A DNA stretch of 64,000 nt from Cetobacterium sp050033475 (GCF_050033475.1 NZ_CP188319.1:1364001-1428000); one strand, 5' to 3'; shown: positions 49,036 through 57,474, counted from the first letter of the stretch. Notes: a model not told the origin generated them from the sequence alone. Made by a program: numbers and translations.

Positions 49036-50190
49036 ATGAATCAAAATATAAAGAGAGTTATTAGGGGAGTTCTATTATTTCAACTTTTAACAGGGGCAGT
49101 TTTCGGAAAGGATTTACTTGAACCTGGAAGATGGAATCCAGCAAGTAAAGAAAAGATAGAAACAATTATAGAAAATAGTAAAAATGAAGGAAACTATGTG
49201 GTTTTCGATTGGGACTATACTTCTATATATCAAGATACTCAGGAAAATTTATTTAGATATCAAATAGATAATTTAAAATTTAAAATGACACCGGAAGAAT
49301 TTAAAATAGCCATTAGAAAGGATATACCTAAGGAAAATTTTACCTCTGGATATGAAAATGTAAATGGTGAAAAAATAAATATCGATAAAATCGGAGCAGA
49401 TTTAGATAAGGATTATGAATTTTTATATAAAAATTATATAAAAAATAAAAAAATGACCCTTGAAGAGATTCAAAAAACAGAGGAGTTTAAGGATTTTAGA
49501 GGGAAACTTGCCTTCCTTTACGAAGCAATTGGAGGAACATTCTCCCACGATATTGCCTATCCATGGGTATTATATCAATTTACAGGAATGACTCCTTCTG
49601 AAGCTAAGGCCTTGGCCAAGGAAGCAAACGATTTTGGGATTGGAAATAAATTAGGTAAATATACTTTAGAATCAAGTGATGTTTTAACAGGAGAGGCTGG
49701 GAAAATAGTTTATAAATACAAAAGTGGACTTAGAACTCAACCGGAAACAGCTAATCTTTTCCACACATTCCAAAATAATGGAATTGATGTATATGTAGTT
49801 TCAGCTTCATTGGAGGATATAGTTGAAGTATTTGCCACTGATCCTTCATATGGATATAACCTTTCTGAGGACAATGTTTTTGGAATGAGACTTGAAATGA
49901 AAAATGGAAAATACACAAGTCAATATAAAAAGGGTTATCCACAAACTCAAACTAAGGGAAAAGTAGAAATTATAAATAAATATATTAAACCTAGTCATGG
50001 AGAAAAAGCACCAATATTAGTTGGTGGAGATAGTTCTGGTGACTATAACATGTTAACAGAATACGAAAGTACTCAGGGATTATTATTGATGAAAAGAGAA
50101 GGAAAACTTGATGAATTAGTAGGGGACTCTAGGGTTATTATTCAAAAAAGAAATCCTGAAACAGGGCTTTTCATCCCTGTGGAACAATAA
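49036..50190 (+). CDS. Exported HAD phosphatase, phosphocholine/phosphoethanolamine phosphatase-like
   Basis: 384 residues with a signal peptide ending near AVFG (residue 24). HAD motifs are complete: motif I FDWDYT with Asp58 and Asp60, motif II VVSAS with Ser256, a Lys in the 297-309 region, and motif IV GGDSSGD with Asp332 and Asp336. The pattern DxDxT / SAx / GDxxxD resembles Pseudomonas phosphorylcholine phosphatase, which also acts on phosphoethanolamine. Its place inside the ethanolamine operon suggests that it releases ethanolamine from phosphoethanolamine in the periplasm. That role is inference. Confidence 0.78.
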   Translation: MNQNIKRVIRGVLLFQLLTGAVFGKDLLEPGRWNPASKEKIETIIENSKNEGNYVVFDWDYTSIYQDTQENLFRYQIDNLKFKMTPEEFKIAIRKDIPKENFTSGYENVNGEKINIDKIGADLDKDYEFLYKNYIKNKKMTLEEIQKTEEFKDFRGKLAFLYEAIGGTFSHDIAYPWVLYQFTGMTPSEAKALAKEANDFGIGNKLGKYTLESSDVLTGEAGKIVYKYKSGLRTQPETANLFHTFQNNGIDVYVVSASLEDIVEVFATDPSYGYNLSEDNVFGMRLEMKNGKYTSQYKKGYPQTQTKGKVEIINKYIKPSHGEKAPILVGGDSSGDYNMLTEYESTQGLLLMKREGKLDELVGDSRVIIQKRNPETGLFIPVEQ

Positions 50191-50227
50191 GAGATAAAAT
50201 TAGGAACCTAGCACAACGGGAGGAACA

Positions 50228-51670
50228 ATGGATAAGGATTTATTATCAATACAACAGGTTAGAGACCTTGTAAAAAAATCAAAGGAAGCACAAAAAATAT
50301 ATTCAGAATTTTCACAGGAAAAAATAGATAAAATTGTCTATGAGGTTTCTATGGAAATTAGAAAACATAATGAAAAGCTGGCTAAAATGGCAGCGGAAGA
50401 AACAGGTTTTGGAAAATGGGAAGACAAGGTTATTAAAAATAAATTCGCCTCTGAGGGAGTTTATGAATATATAAAAGATATGAAAACTGTTGGGATTTTA
50501 AAGGAAGAAAATAAGGTTATGGAAGTTGGGGTTCCTGTGGGAGTAATTGCAGGATTAATTCCTTCTACCAATCCAACATCTACAACAATCTATAAGACTT
50601 TAATTTCTTTAAAATCTGGAAATGGAATAGTTGTAAGTCCACACCCAAATGCTAAGAATTGTATAATTGAAACAGCAAAATTACTTCAAGAGGCTGCTAC
50701 TAAGGCTGGGGCTCCTGAGGGATTAATTGGAGTTGTTGAGATTCCTACAATGGAAGGAACAAGTGCTCTTATGAAACATAAGGATATAGCATTAATTCTT
50801 GCCACTGGAGGAGAGGCTATGGTTAAGGCTGCCTATTCTTCAGGAAATCCTGCAATTGGAGTAGGTCCTGGAAATGGTCCTGCCTTCATTGAAAGAAGTG
50901 CAGATATAAAACTTGCAGTTAAAAGAATTTTAGATAGTAAAACTTTTGACAATGGGGTTATCTGTGCATCTGAGCAATCTATAATTGTGGAAGAGGTTAA
51001 AAAAGATGAAGTTGTTAGGGAATTAAAAAACCAAGGAGCATATTTTTTAACTAGGGAAGAGTCTGGAAAATTAGGGAAATTTATTCTAAGATCCAATGGA
51101 ACTATGAATCCACAAATAGTTGGAAAATCTCCACAGGTTATAGCTGACCTTGCAGGAATAACTATTCCAGAGGGAACAAGAGTTTTAATTTCTGAGGAAA
51201 ATACAGTTTCAAAAACTAATCCATATTCAAGGGAAAAATTAGCTCCAATCTTAGGATTCTATGTGGAAAAGGATTGGGAAAGTGCTTGTGAAAGATCTAT
51301 GGAAATTCTATACAATGAAGGAAAAGGTCATACTTTAGTTCTTCATACAACAAATCAAGAGGTTATTAAAGCCTTTGCTTTGAAAAAGCCAGTTTCAAGA
51401 TTACTTGTAAATACTCCAGGAGCTCTAGGAGGAATTGGAGGAAGTACTAATTTAGCACCAGCTTTAACATTGGGATGTGGAGCAGTTGGAGGAAGTTCAA
51501 CTTCTGACAATATAACACCTATGAATTTAATAAACATAAGAAGAGTTGCCTGTGGAGTTAAGGAAATAGAAGATATTAGACCTGTTACAAAAAAATCTTC
51601 TATGGAATTAAATGGAGTGGAAATAGAAGCTCTTATAAAAAAAGTCCTAGGAGAAATCCTTAGGGGATAG
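50228..51670 (+). CDS. eutE: CoA-acylating acetaldehyde dehydrogenase EutE
   Basis: Converts acetaldehyde, CoA and NAD to acetyl-CoA and NADH inside the compartment. It has 480 residues of the aldehyde dehydrogenase superfamily, with cofactor-binding GVIAGLIPSTNPTSTTIYKTL near 105-125, GPGNGPAFIERSADI near 216, and the catalytic Cys in FDNGVICASEQS near 243. The final residues, GVEIEALIKKVLGEILRG, form an amphipathic helix resembling encapsulation peptides, which in many enzymes sit at the N-terminus instead. GGGAGG precedes the ATG. Confidence 0.95.
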   Translation: MDKDLLSIQQVRDLVKKSKEAQKIYSEFSQEKIDKIVYEVSMEIRKHNEKLAKMAAEETGFGKWEDKVIKNKFASEGVYEYIKDMKTVGILKEENKVMEVGVPVGVIAGLIPSTNPTSTTIYKTLISLKSGNGIVVSPHPNAKNCIIETAKLLQEAATKAGAPEGLIGVVEIPTMEGTSALMKHKDIALILATGGEAMVKAAYSSGNPAIGVGPGNGPAFIERSADIKLAVKRILDSKTFDNGVICASEQSIIVEEVKKDEVVRELKNQGAYFLTREESGKLGKFILRSNGTMNPQIVGKSPQVIADLAGITIPEGTRVLISEENTVSKTNPYSREKLAPILGFYVEKDWESACERSMEILYNEGKGHTLVLHTTNQEVIKAFALKKPVSRLLVNTPGALGGIGGSTNLAPALTLGCGAVGGSSTSDNITPMNLINIRRVACGVKEIEDIRPVTKKSSMELNGVEIEALIKKVLGEILRG

Positions 51671-51679
51671 GGGTTAAAT

Positions 51680-52426
51680 ATGGTTTTTACAGAGGAAAAG
51701 TTAAAAAGTCTATATAAAAAAGAAAGCTTCACTGAGTTTTTCATGGAGGAGGGAGACATTTTAACTCCCTCTGGAAGACAATTCTTAGAGGATAAAAAAA
51801 TCCTTTTAAGGAAGGATAAGAAAGAAGTGAAGGAAGTACAAACTCCTGAGAAGGAGGAAAAATTACTTTGGAAATATAAGGGAGAAAATGGAGAGGTATA
51901 TCTAGAAAAACCTGAACATATGACTCAAATCTATGGAAATGTCTTAGTTAATAAAAATTCTAAAAGAATTATCCTAAGAGGTAAGATTGATAGTTTCCTT
52001 AGTAGATGGTTACTTCTTCAAAATGAATTTTCTCAGATGAAAAATAATAAATTAAATTTCGATATGGAAACAATAACAATTCTTTTAAAGAAGATTGTTA
52101 TTGGAGAAGTTTTAAATGAACCCTTGGAAGATGTCACAATCCTAGGAGAAAGTTTAGATAAGATTAAGGAAATTTCTCATAATCCTAAAAAATATTTTGG
52201 CAGAGAACATCTTTTCGATATTTCTTCAGCAAATCCATTTTTAGTATTGAAACTTAATGAGATGAGGGCTCTTTCAAGGGAATTGGAACTTTATGCCATA
52301 GATGCCTTCTATAGAGATAATGGAAAAATTGAAAGAACAGATCTAGTTGAAATATTTAATAGATTGAGCAGTGGAATATATGTAATGATGTTAAAAGGGG
52401 AAAAAAATGAATACGGAATTAGATAA
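51680..52426 (+). CDS. eutT: EutT, corrinoid adenosyltransferase
   Basis: Makes adenosylcobalamin for EutBC from ATP and cob(I)alamin. It has 248 residues: an N-terminal region with MVFTEEKLKSLYKKESFTEF and LTPSGRQFLEDKKILL, and a C-terminal helical bundle (SFLSRWLLLQNEF, NPLVLKLNEMRALSRELELYA region) as in EutT. It contains no cysteine, so the HX11CCX2C metal site of Salmonella EutT is absent, as in some Firmicutes EutT proteins. The downstream gene starts before its stop (20-base overlap). Confidence 0.88.
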   Translation: MVFTEEKLKSLYKKESFTEFFMEEGDILTPSGRQFLEDKKILLRKDKKEVKEVQTPEKEEKLLWKYKGENGEVYLEKPEHMTQIYGNVLVNKNSKRIILRGKIDSFLSRWLLLQNEFSQMKNNKLNFDMETITILLKKIVIGEVLNEPLEDVTILGESLDKIKEISHNPKKYFGREHLFDISSANPFLVLKLNEMRALSRELELYAIDAFYRDNGKIERTDLVEIFNRLSSGIYVMMLKGEKNEYGIR

Positions 52427-53051
52427 TCTAGTAGAACTTATAAAGGAAAAAATAATGGCGAACTTAGATAGAAAAAAAGATATAAAAAAAATTCCTATTG
52501 AAGGTTCTGGAAGACATGTGCATCTATCTAAGGAAGATATGGAAAAATTATTTGGTGAAAATTATAAGTTTACAGTTTTAAAGGAGTTATCTCAACCGGG
52601 ACAGGTTGCCTATAAGGAGAGAGTTAGACTTATTGGTCCTAAGGGAGTTATTGAAGGGGTTGTTATTTTAGGACCAGCTAGGGAAAAAACCCAGGTGGAA
52701 CTTTCCTTAACCGATGGAAGATTATTGGGAGTGAAGGGAGTTTTAAGAGAATCTGGAAAAATTGAAAATACTCCAGGAATAATTTTATCCAATGGAAAAA
52801 ATTTCATTGAGATTAAAGAGGGAGTAATTGTTGCTAAAAACCATATTCATATGAATGAAGAGGAAGCTAAGGAATTAAATGTGAAGGATAAGGATTTAGT
52901 AAAAATAAAAGTTCATTCAGAAAGACCTGTAATTTTTGAAGATGTTTTAATAAGAGTAAATAAGAATTTTAAATTATCTATGCATATAGATTATGACGAA
53001 GGAAATAGTTGTATGTTAGATAAGGATTCCTATGGAGTAATCTATGAATGA
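52407..53051 (+). CDS. Phosphate acetyl/propanoyltransferase, PduL type (EutD function)
   Basis: Converts acetyl-CoA to acetyl phosphate, recycling CoA in the compartment. It has 214 residues of the PduL fold. The first zinc motif is GRHVHLS with His37 and His39, and later NHIHMN near 148 supplies further metal ligands. Residues 1-20 (MNTELDNLVELIKEKIMANL) are a clear amphipathic encapsulation helix. In this operon PduL takes the place of the unrelated Pta-type EutD of enterobacteria. It overlaps eutT by 20 bases and the next gene by 8 bases. Confidence 0.92.
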   Translation: MNTELDNLVELIKEKIMANLDRKKDIKKIPIEGSGRHVHLSKEDMEKLFGENYKFTVLKELSQPGQVAYKERVRLIGPKGVIEGVVILGPAREKTQVELSLTDGRLLGVKGVLRESGKIENTPGIILSNGKNFIEIKEGVIVAKNHIHMNEEEAKELNVKDKDLVKIKVHSERPVIFEDVLIRVNKNFKLSMHIDYDEGNSCMLDKDSYGVIYE

Positions 53052-53625
53052 AAAGGAACTGATGGAAATCATAGGAAGAGAAGTTAAAAAATATTTTCTT
53101 TCTAAGAATATAGAGGAGAGACCCCAGGAGAAAAAATTAATTTTTCTAGGTGAGGATGAACTTTTAAGAAATCAATTGGAAAAGGATTTCCTTTTAGATG
53201 AAAGGGAAGGGGAAAAAATAATTTTAAGTACCCTTTCTTTAAAAAATCTTATAAATCTAAGTATGGGAAATTATTCAGATGAATATGAAAAAAATATTCT
53301 AGAATTTCTCCTTGAAAGAAGAGATGTTTATTTAGTAAGAGAAGGGCTGGAATATTTAAAATATCCCCAGGGGCCACCAAAACTTTTAAATAAATATATA
53401 GAGGCTTTAAGAGAATTGGAAAATTTTGGAATTAAAATTTTCAAAAGAAGTGAAATAGTAGATGAACTTTTAAATACTTCAGTTTATTACAATGAAAAGG
53501 TTTTAAATGTAAATACTTTGAAAAAAATTACAAAGGATAAGATTTATATATCTAGAGAAACTTTAATTACTGATTTAGGAAAAGAATATATAAGAACCAA
53601 TAATATCAATGTAATAAAGGGGTAA
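53044..53625 (+). CDS. Ethanolamine operon protein of unknown function (TIGR02536-like)
   Basis: 193 residues. It resembles a family of uncharacterised proteins seen only in ethanolamine loci of Firmicutes and Fusobacteria. The N-terminus MNEKELMEIIGREVKKYFLSK looks like an encapsulation helix, followed by a beta-alpha domain (KLIFLGEDELL, GEKIILSTLSLKNLINLSMG), a helical middle with KYPQGPPKLLNKYIEALRELENFGIKIF, and the C-terminal VLNVNTLKKITKDKIYISRETLITDLGKEYI. No catalytic motif is recognised. It overlaps the phosphotransacylase gene by 8 bases, so it belongs to the cargo set. Confidence 0.75.
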   Translation: MNEKELMEIIGREVKKYFLSKNIEERPQEKKLIFLGEDELLRNQLEKDFLLDEREGEKIILSTLSLKNLINLSMGNYSDEYEKNILEFLLERRDVYLVREGLEYLKYPQGPPKLLNKYIEALRELENFGIKIFKRSEIVDELLNTSVYYNEKVLNVNTLKKITKDKIYISRETLITDLGKEYIRTNNINVIKG

Positions 53626-53628
53626 TAA

Positions 53629-53877
53629 ATGATTATAGGAAATGTAGTAGGAAATTTATGGGCTACAAGGAAAGAGGAAAGTCTAAATGGACTGAAATTT
53701 TTAATAGTTGAAACTATGGAAAATAAAACCTTAGTAGCCTGTGACTTTGTAGGAGCAGGAATTGGTGACAGAGTTTTGATAACCATGGGAAGCTCTGCAA
53801 GGAAAGCCAGTGATAATAAGGAGATTCCCATTGATGCTGGAATAATTGGAATAATAGATGGAATAGAAGGTGAATAG
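53629..53877 (+). CDS. eutN: Microcompartment vertex protein EutN (CcmL family)
   Basis: 82 residues, somewhat shorter than the usual 90-100. The pentameric vertex protein closes the corners of the shell. MIIGNVVGNLWATRKEESLNGLKFLIVE at the start, VACDFVGAGIGDRVLITMGSSARKA in the middle and IDAGIIGIIDGIE at the end are diagnostic. GGGGT precedes the ATG two codons after the previous gene. Confidence 0.94.
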   Translation: MIIGNVVGNLWATRKEESLNGLKFLIVETMENKTLVACDFVGAGIGDRVLITMGSSARKASDNKEIPIDAGIIGIIDGIEGE

Positions 53878-53878
53878 G

Positions 53879-54133
53879 ATGGGGAAAATATTAGTTAAAC
53901 TAGAAAAGATAGATGAGTATATTTGTGGCAATTATTTTTACCAAAGTAAGGATATGATAGTATTACCCACTGTGAAGGACTATTTAAAGGAAAAAAATAT
54001 AGAAATAGTTTATGAACACAACCTAAAAAAAAGAATTGAAATTATATTGGAAAATGATTATGGAATTACAGATTCTGAAAAGGTAGAAAAAATAATTGAA
54101 AAGGTGGAGGTTGAATTACAAAAATGGGTATAA
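53879..54133 (+). CDS. Small protein of the ethanolamine operon, unknown function
   Basis: 84 residues: MGKILVKLEKIDEYICG, then FYQSKDMIVLPTVKDYLKEKNIEIVYEH, then a helix-rich end. The segment MIVLPTVKDYLKEKNIEIV resembles the N-terminal region of EutT (LTPSGRQFLEDKKILL), suggesting a small domain shared by cobalamin or cargo proteins. I cannot assign a function. The ATG at 53879 follows AAGGTG; the frame is open to 53870 within eutN. It overlaps eutH by 10 bases. Confidence 0.65.
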   Translation: MGKILVKLEKIDEYICGNYFYQSKDMIVLPTVKDYLKEKNIEIVYEHNLKKRIEIILENDYGITDSEKVEKIIEKVEVELQKWV

Positions 54134-55254
54134 ATGAAATCATTATATATATAATGGCATTTTTCATGGTTATTGGAGCCATAGATAAATGTTTGGGAAA
54201 TAAATATGGATATGGGGAAAAATTTGAGGAAGGGTTTATCGCCATGGGTGCCTTGACTCTTGCCATGGTAGGAGTTATATCTCTAGCTCCAGTTCTTGCA
54301 AATCTTTTAAGACCGGTTATCTCTCCTCTATATAAAATTTTAGGAGCTGACCCTTCAATGTTTGCAACTACTTTATTGGCTGAGGACATGGGAGGATATC
54401 CCCTTGCAATGCAACTTGCTGAAAATCCTGAGGCAGGAAGATTTGCAGGACTTATTTTAGGGGCCATGATGGGACCAACTATAGTATTTACAATTCCAGT
54501 TGCCCTAGGAATAATTGAAAAGAAAGATAGAGAATATTTAGCTAAGGGTGTTTTAGCAGGGATGATTACAATACCTTTAGGATGTTTAGTTGGTGGTATT
54601 GTGGCTGGATTTGATATTAAAATGATCATATCAAACCTATTACCTATTATATTATTTGCAGTTATTATCTCAATAGGTCTTTGGAAATGGCCAGATAAAA
54701 TGACCCATGGATTTACAATCTTTGGACAGGGAGTTGTTGTTATTATTACCATAGGTCTTGCTGCTATTGTTTTTGAAACTTTAACTGGAATAGTTGTTAT
54801 TCCTGGAATGGCACCAATATCTGAAGGAATTGAGGTTGTAGGAGCTATTGCCATGACCCTAGCTGGAGCTTTTCCTTTAGTACACTTCATCACAAAGGTT
54901 TTCAATAAACCTCTATTAAAAATGGGTGAGGCATTGGGAATGAATGAAAAGGCAGCGGCAGGTTTAGTTGCAACCTTAGCAAATAGTATTCCTATGTTTG
55001 GATTGATGAAGGAAATGGATAAAAGAGGAAAAATTTTAAACGTAGCCTTTGCTGTAAGTGCTGCCTTTGTTTTCGGAGATCATTTAGGATTCACTGCTGG
55101 AGTAGACAAGGCTATGATATTCCCAATGGTTGTTGGAAAATTAGTTGGTGGAGTAAGTGCTGTGGTTTTAGCTAAATTTATGTATAAAAATATTAAGGAA
55201 GACAATGAACTGGAATTAGATTCACAAAAAGAGATGATAGGAGACTGTAAATAA
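54124..55254 (+). CDS. eutH: Ethanolamine transporter EutH
   Basis: 376 residues, about ten transmembrane segments, inner membrane. GINEIIIYIMAFFMVIGAIDKCLGNKYGYG at the N-terminus and AALVATLANSIPMFGLMKEMDKRGKILNVAFAVSAAFVFGDHLGFTAG-type sequence near 280-325 are characteristic. It imports ethanolamine, or provides an entry route when the protonated form limits diffusion. It overlaps the preceding gene and its stop shares a base with the eutQ start. Confidence 0.94.
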   Translation: MGINEIIIYIMAFFMVIGAIDKCLGNKYGYGEKFEEGFIAMGALTLAMVGVISLAPVLANLLRPVISPLYKILGADPSMFATTLLAEDMGGYPLAMQLAENPEAGRFAGLILGAMMGPTIVFTIPVALGIIEKKDREYLAKGVLAGMITIPLGCLVGGIVAGFDIKMIISNLLPIILFAVIISIGLWKWPDKMTHGFTIFGQGVVVIITIGLAAIVFETLTGIVVIPGMAPISEGIEVVGAIAMTLAGAFPLVHFITKVFNKPLLKMGEALGMNEKAAAGLVATLANSIPMFGLMKEMDKRGKILNVAFAVSAAFVFGDHLGFTAGVDKAMIFPMVVGKLVGGVSAVVLAKFMYKNIKEDNELELDSQKEMIGDCK

Positions 55255-55703
55255 TGGAAATGAATGAAAAAATATTAGAGGAATTAATAAGAAAAGTTAT
55301 TTTAAGTGAATTGGAAAAAAATGGAAAAAAAGAAATTAAATTTATGGATAAAAGTGGAGTTGGAGTAATTAAGGCTCAAGAGATTCAAAGGGAAAGATTT
55401 GATACAGGAAATCCTAAGGATGAAGTTTATGTAACTGATCTATTTAACCTTGCAGAAAGCCCTAGAATGGGAGCTGGAATGATGGAAATGATAAAATCTG
55501 CCTTTGACTGGACTTTAAACTATGATGAAATAGATTATATTATTGAAGGAAGACTTGAAATAGAAATTGATGGAAGAAAAATAGTTGGAGAAAAGGGAGA
55601 CGTAATGGTTATACCTAAAAATTCTTCTATAACATTTAGTGCTCCTGAATATGCTAAGTTTTTATATGTTGTTTATCCAGCAAACTGGCAAGATCAAAAG
55701 TAA
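55254..55703 (+). CDS. eutQ: EutQ, cupin-fold acetate kinase-like protein
   Basis: 149 residues. An N-terminal amphipathic helix (MEMNEKILEELIRKVILSELEKNG) suits targeting to the compartment; the rest is a single cupin barrel with VYVTDLFNLAESPRMGAGMMEM, DEIDYIIEGRLEIEIDGRKIVGEKGDVMVIPKNSSITF. Salmonella EutQ has acetate kinase activity and interacts with the shell. Salmonella EutQ is longer (about 229 residues); this one is the short form usual in Firmicutes and Fusobacteria. It overlaps eutH by one base. Confidence 0.92.
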   Translation: MEMNEKILEELIRKVILSELEKNGKKEIKFMDKSGVGVIKAQEIQRERFDTGNPKDEVYVTDLFNLAESPRMGAGMMEMIKSAFDWTLNYDEIDYIIEGRLEIEIDGRKIVGEKGDVMVIPKNSSITFSAPEYAKFLYVVYPANWQDQK

Positions 55704-55723
55704 CATTCTTTGGGAGGACTAAT

Positions 55724-56842
55724 ATGAATAAGTTTATGATAAAACCTGAAATAATATTTGGAGAGGATTCCTTAAATTATTTACAGGGAAGAGAATATAA
55801 AAAGTTTTTAATTGTAACAGATAGAAGTATGGTTCAACTTAAATTGGTAGATAAAATTATTGAAAAACTACCTAAGGATTCTGAAATTCAAATATTTAGC
55901 GAGGTAGAACCAAATCCAACTGTGGATGTGGTAGAAAAGGGAGTTAAGGAATTATTTCATTTTCAACCTCAATGTATAATTGCCCTAGGGGGAGGGTCTT
56001 CTATAGATGCCTGTAAGGGAATATTATATTTTGGAAATAAATTATTTGAAAGTTTAGGAAAAGAAAATGGAAATATGGAATTTATAGCTATTCCTACCAC
56101 AAGTGGTACTGGATCAGAGGTTACTTCTTACAGTGTTATTACAAAGGGAAATAGTAAAATTGCCCTTGCCTATGATGAAATGTTACCAAAGGTTGCTCTT
56201 TTAAATCCAGAATTTATGAAGACATTACCTAAAAAAATCATAGCTGATACTGGAATAGATGTTTTAACCCATGGAATGGAAGCCTATGTTTCACAAAATA
56301 GAAATCCATTTACAAATGCAATAGCCCTAGAAGCTATGAAGTTAATAGGTGCTAATCTTTTAAAACACTATGAAAATCCTAAGGATTTAATTCCAAGAGA
56401 GAATGTTCAATATGCTTCATGTCTTGCGGGAATTGCATTTAATAATTCTTCCCTAGGAATCAATCACAGTATAGCCCATTCCCTAGGAGCAAAGTTTCAT
56501 ATTTCCCATGGACGTTCCAATGGAATTGTTATGCCATATGTAATTGAAGTTAATGATGAGGCAGAGGAACTTTATGGGGAAATAGCTTCTCAATTGGGAC
56601 TTCCTGGAGAAACTCCTCAGGAGAAAAGAAAAGTTTTAAAGATATATGTGGAAATGTTAAAGGAAAAATTAGAAATACCAAAATCTCTAAAGGAATTAGG
56701 AATTGACTTTGAGGAATTCAAGAGACTTATTCCTGAAATCCTAAAGGATATAAAAAATGATATATGTACTACATATAATCCAAATTCATTAAATGATGAG
56801 GAGTATGTAAGTTTATTATTGAAAATTTATTTTGGAGAATAG
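55724..56842 (+). CDS. eutG: Iron-containing alcohol dehydrogenase EutG
   Basis: Reduces acetaldehyde to ethanol, regenerating NAD for EutE inside the compartment. It has 372 residues of the group III metal-dependent alcohol dehydrogenases: NAD-binding GGGSSIDACKG near 87-97, GTGSEVTSYSVI near 127-138, and metal ligands Asp and His in TGIDVLTHGMEAYVS, then INHSIAHSLGAKFHISHGRSNG near 245-266. GGGAGG precedes the ATG. It is the last gene of the operon, with a terminator 6 bases after its stop. Confidence 0.93.
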   Translation: MNKFMIKPEIIFGEDSLNYLQGREYKKFLIVTDRSMVQLKLVDKIIEKLPKDSEIQIFSEVEPNPTVDVVEKGVKELFHFQPQCIIALGGGSSIDACKGILYFGNKLFESLGKENGNMEFIAIPTTSGTGSEVTSYSVITKGNSKIALAYDEMLPKVALLNPEFMKTLPKKIIADTGIDVLTHGMEAYVSQNRNPFTNAIALEAMKLIGANLLKHYENPKDLIPRENVQYASCLAGIAFNNSSLGINHSIAHSLGAKFHISHGRSNGIVMPYVIEVNDEAEELYGEIASQLGLPGETPQEKRKVLKIYVEMLKEKLEIPKSLKELGIDFEEFKRLIPEILKDIKNDICTTYNPNSLNDEEYVSLLLKIYFGE

Positions 56843-56847
56843 AGTAC

Positions 56848-56883
56848 AGAGGAGAGGATGTAAAAACTCTCTCTTTTTTTTAT
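56848..56883 (+). terminator. Terminator of the ethanolamine operon
   Basis: GGAGAG (56851-56856) pairs with CTCTCT (56867-56872, one G-U) and is followed by a T-rich run. The AT-rich stretch from there to 57129 holds no gene; I see no convincing regulatory structure in it beyond scattered -10-like boxes. Confidence 0.7.
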
Positions 56884-57129
56884 TACTCAAAATAAACTAA
56901 ATTTTTTATATGATTTACTTTTTAATATTATGAGTTGTAGTTACATACTAAAAAAATAGACATATTTTTTGAATATTTATTCTTGAAGAAATTTTAAAAA
57001 AAATAAAAAAAATTTCTAATATTAAGTAGACGAAATAAGTGATAAAATACTATCCAAATATGCAATTAATGGGAAAAAGTCTTCTGTAAAAAAATTAAAT
57101 AAAAAACAAAATAATAAGTGAGGTATTTT

Positions 57130-57474
57130 ATGAAAAAAAAGTTTTTAGTAATTACCATTTTACTATCGATGATGATAGGAGGGTGTGCTCCATCTTCAAC
57201 TTCTGTGTTGAGAGAAACACAAAACAATGAAATAGCTATGTTACAAGAAACTAAAAGACAAATACTTTTGAGACCTGCTAATACTCCTAAAGAAATGTTA
57301 ACTAAAAAAGCAGATTTAAAAATGGTAAATGATCAAATTGTAGCAGCTATGCAAGTGCAACAAAATGCTCAAAATATCCAAAATCAAAAAACAGATAATA
57401 CAATTAAATCTGTTATAACTGGTGTTGGAGCAGTTGGAGCAGCAGCTTGGGGAATACATGAATTAACTAAATAA
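57130..57474 (+). CDS. Small lipoprotein, first gene of an envelope cassette
   Basis: 114 residues with a lipoprotein signal and lipobox IGGC (Cys20 in MKKKFLVITILLSMMIGGC). The mature part is helical and Gln/Asn-rich (MLQETKRQILLRPANTP, QVQQNAQNIQNQ) and ends with a small hydrophobic Gly/Ala segment (VITGVGAVGAAAWGIHEL) that might insert in a membrane. I do not recognise a family. GTGAGG precedes the ATG. Same direction and spacing (21 bases) as the next gene, so probably one operon. Confidence 0.7.
   Translation: MKKKFLVITILLSMMIGGCAPSSTSVLRETQNNEIAMLQETKRQILLRPANTPKEMLTKKADLKMVNDQIVAAMQVQQNAQNIQNQKTDNTIKSVITGVGAVGAAAWGIHELTK

Noticed and set aside
54066..54905. 279-codon minus-strand frame opposite eutH
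   Set aside because: Reverse complement of a membrane-protein gene; no start signal and no recognisable domain.
56884..57129. Possible small RNA or gene in the AT-rich gap after the ethanolamine operon
   Set aside because: No ribosome binding site with an open frame and no stable hairpin with a T tract; only scattered -10-like boxes, which are expected in such AT-rich DNA.
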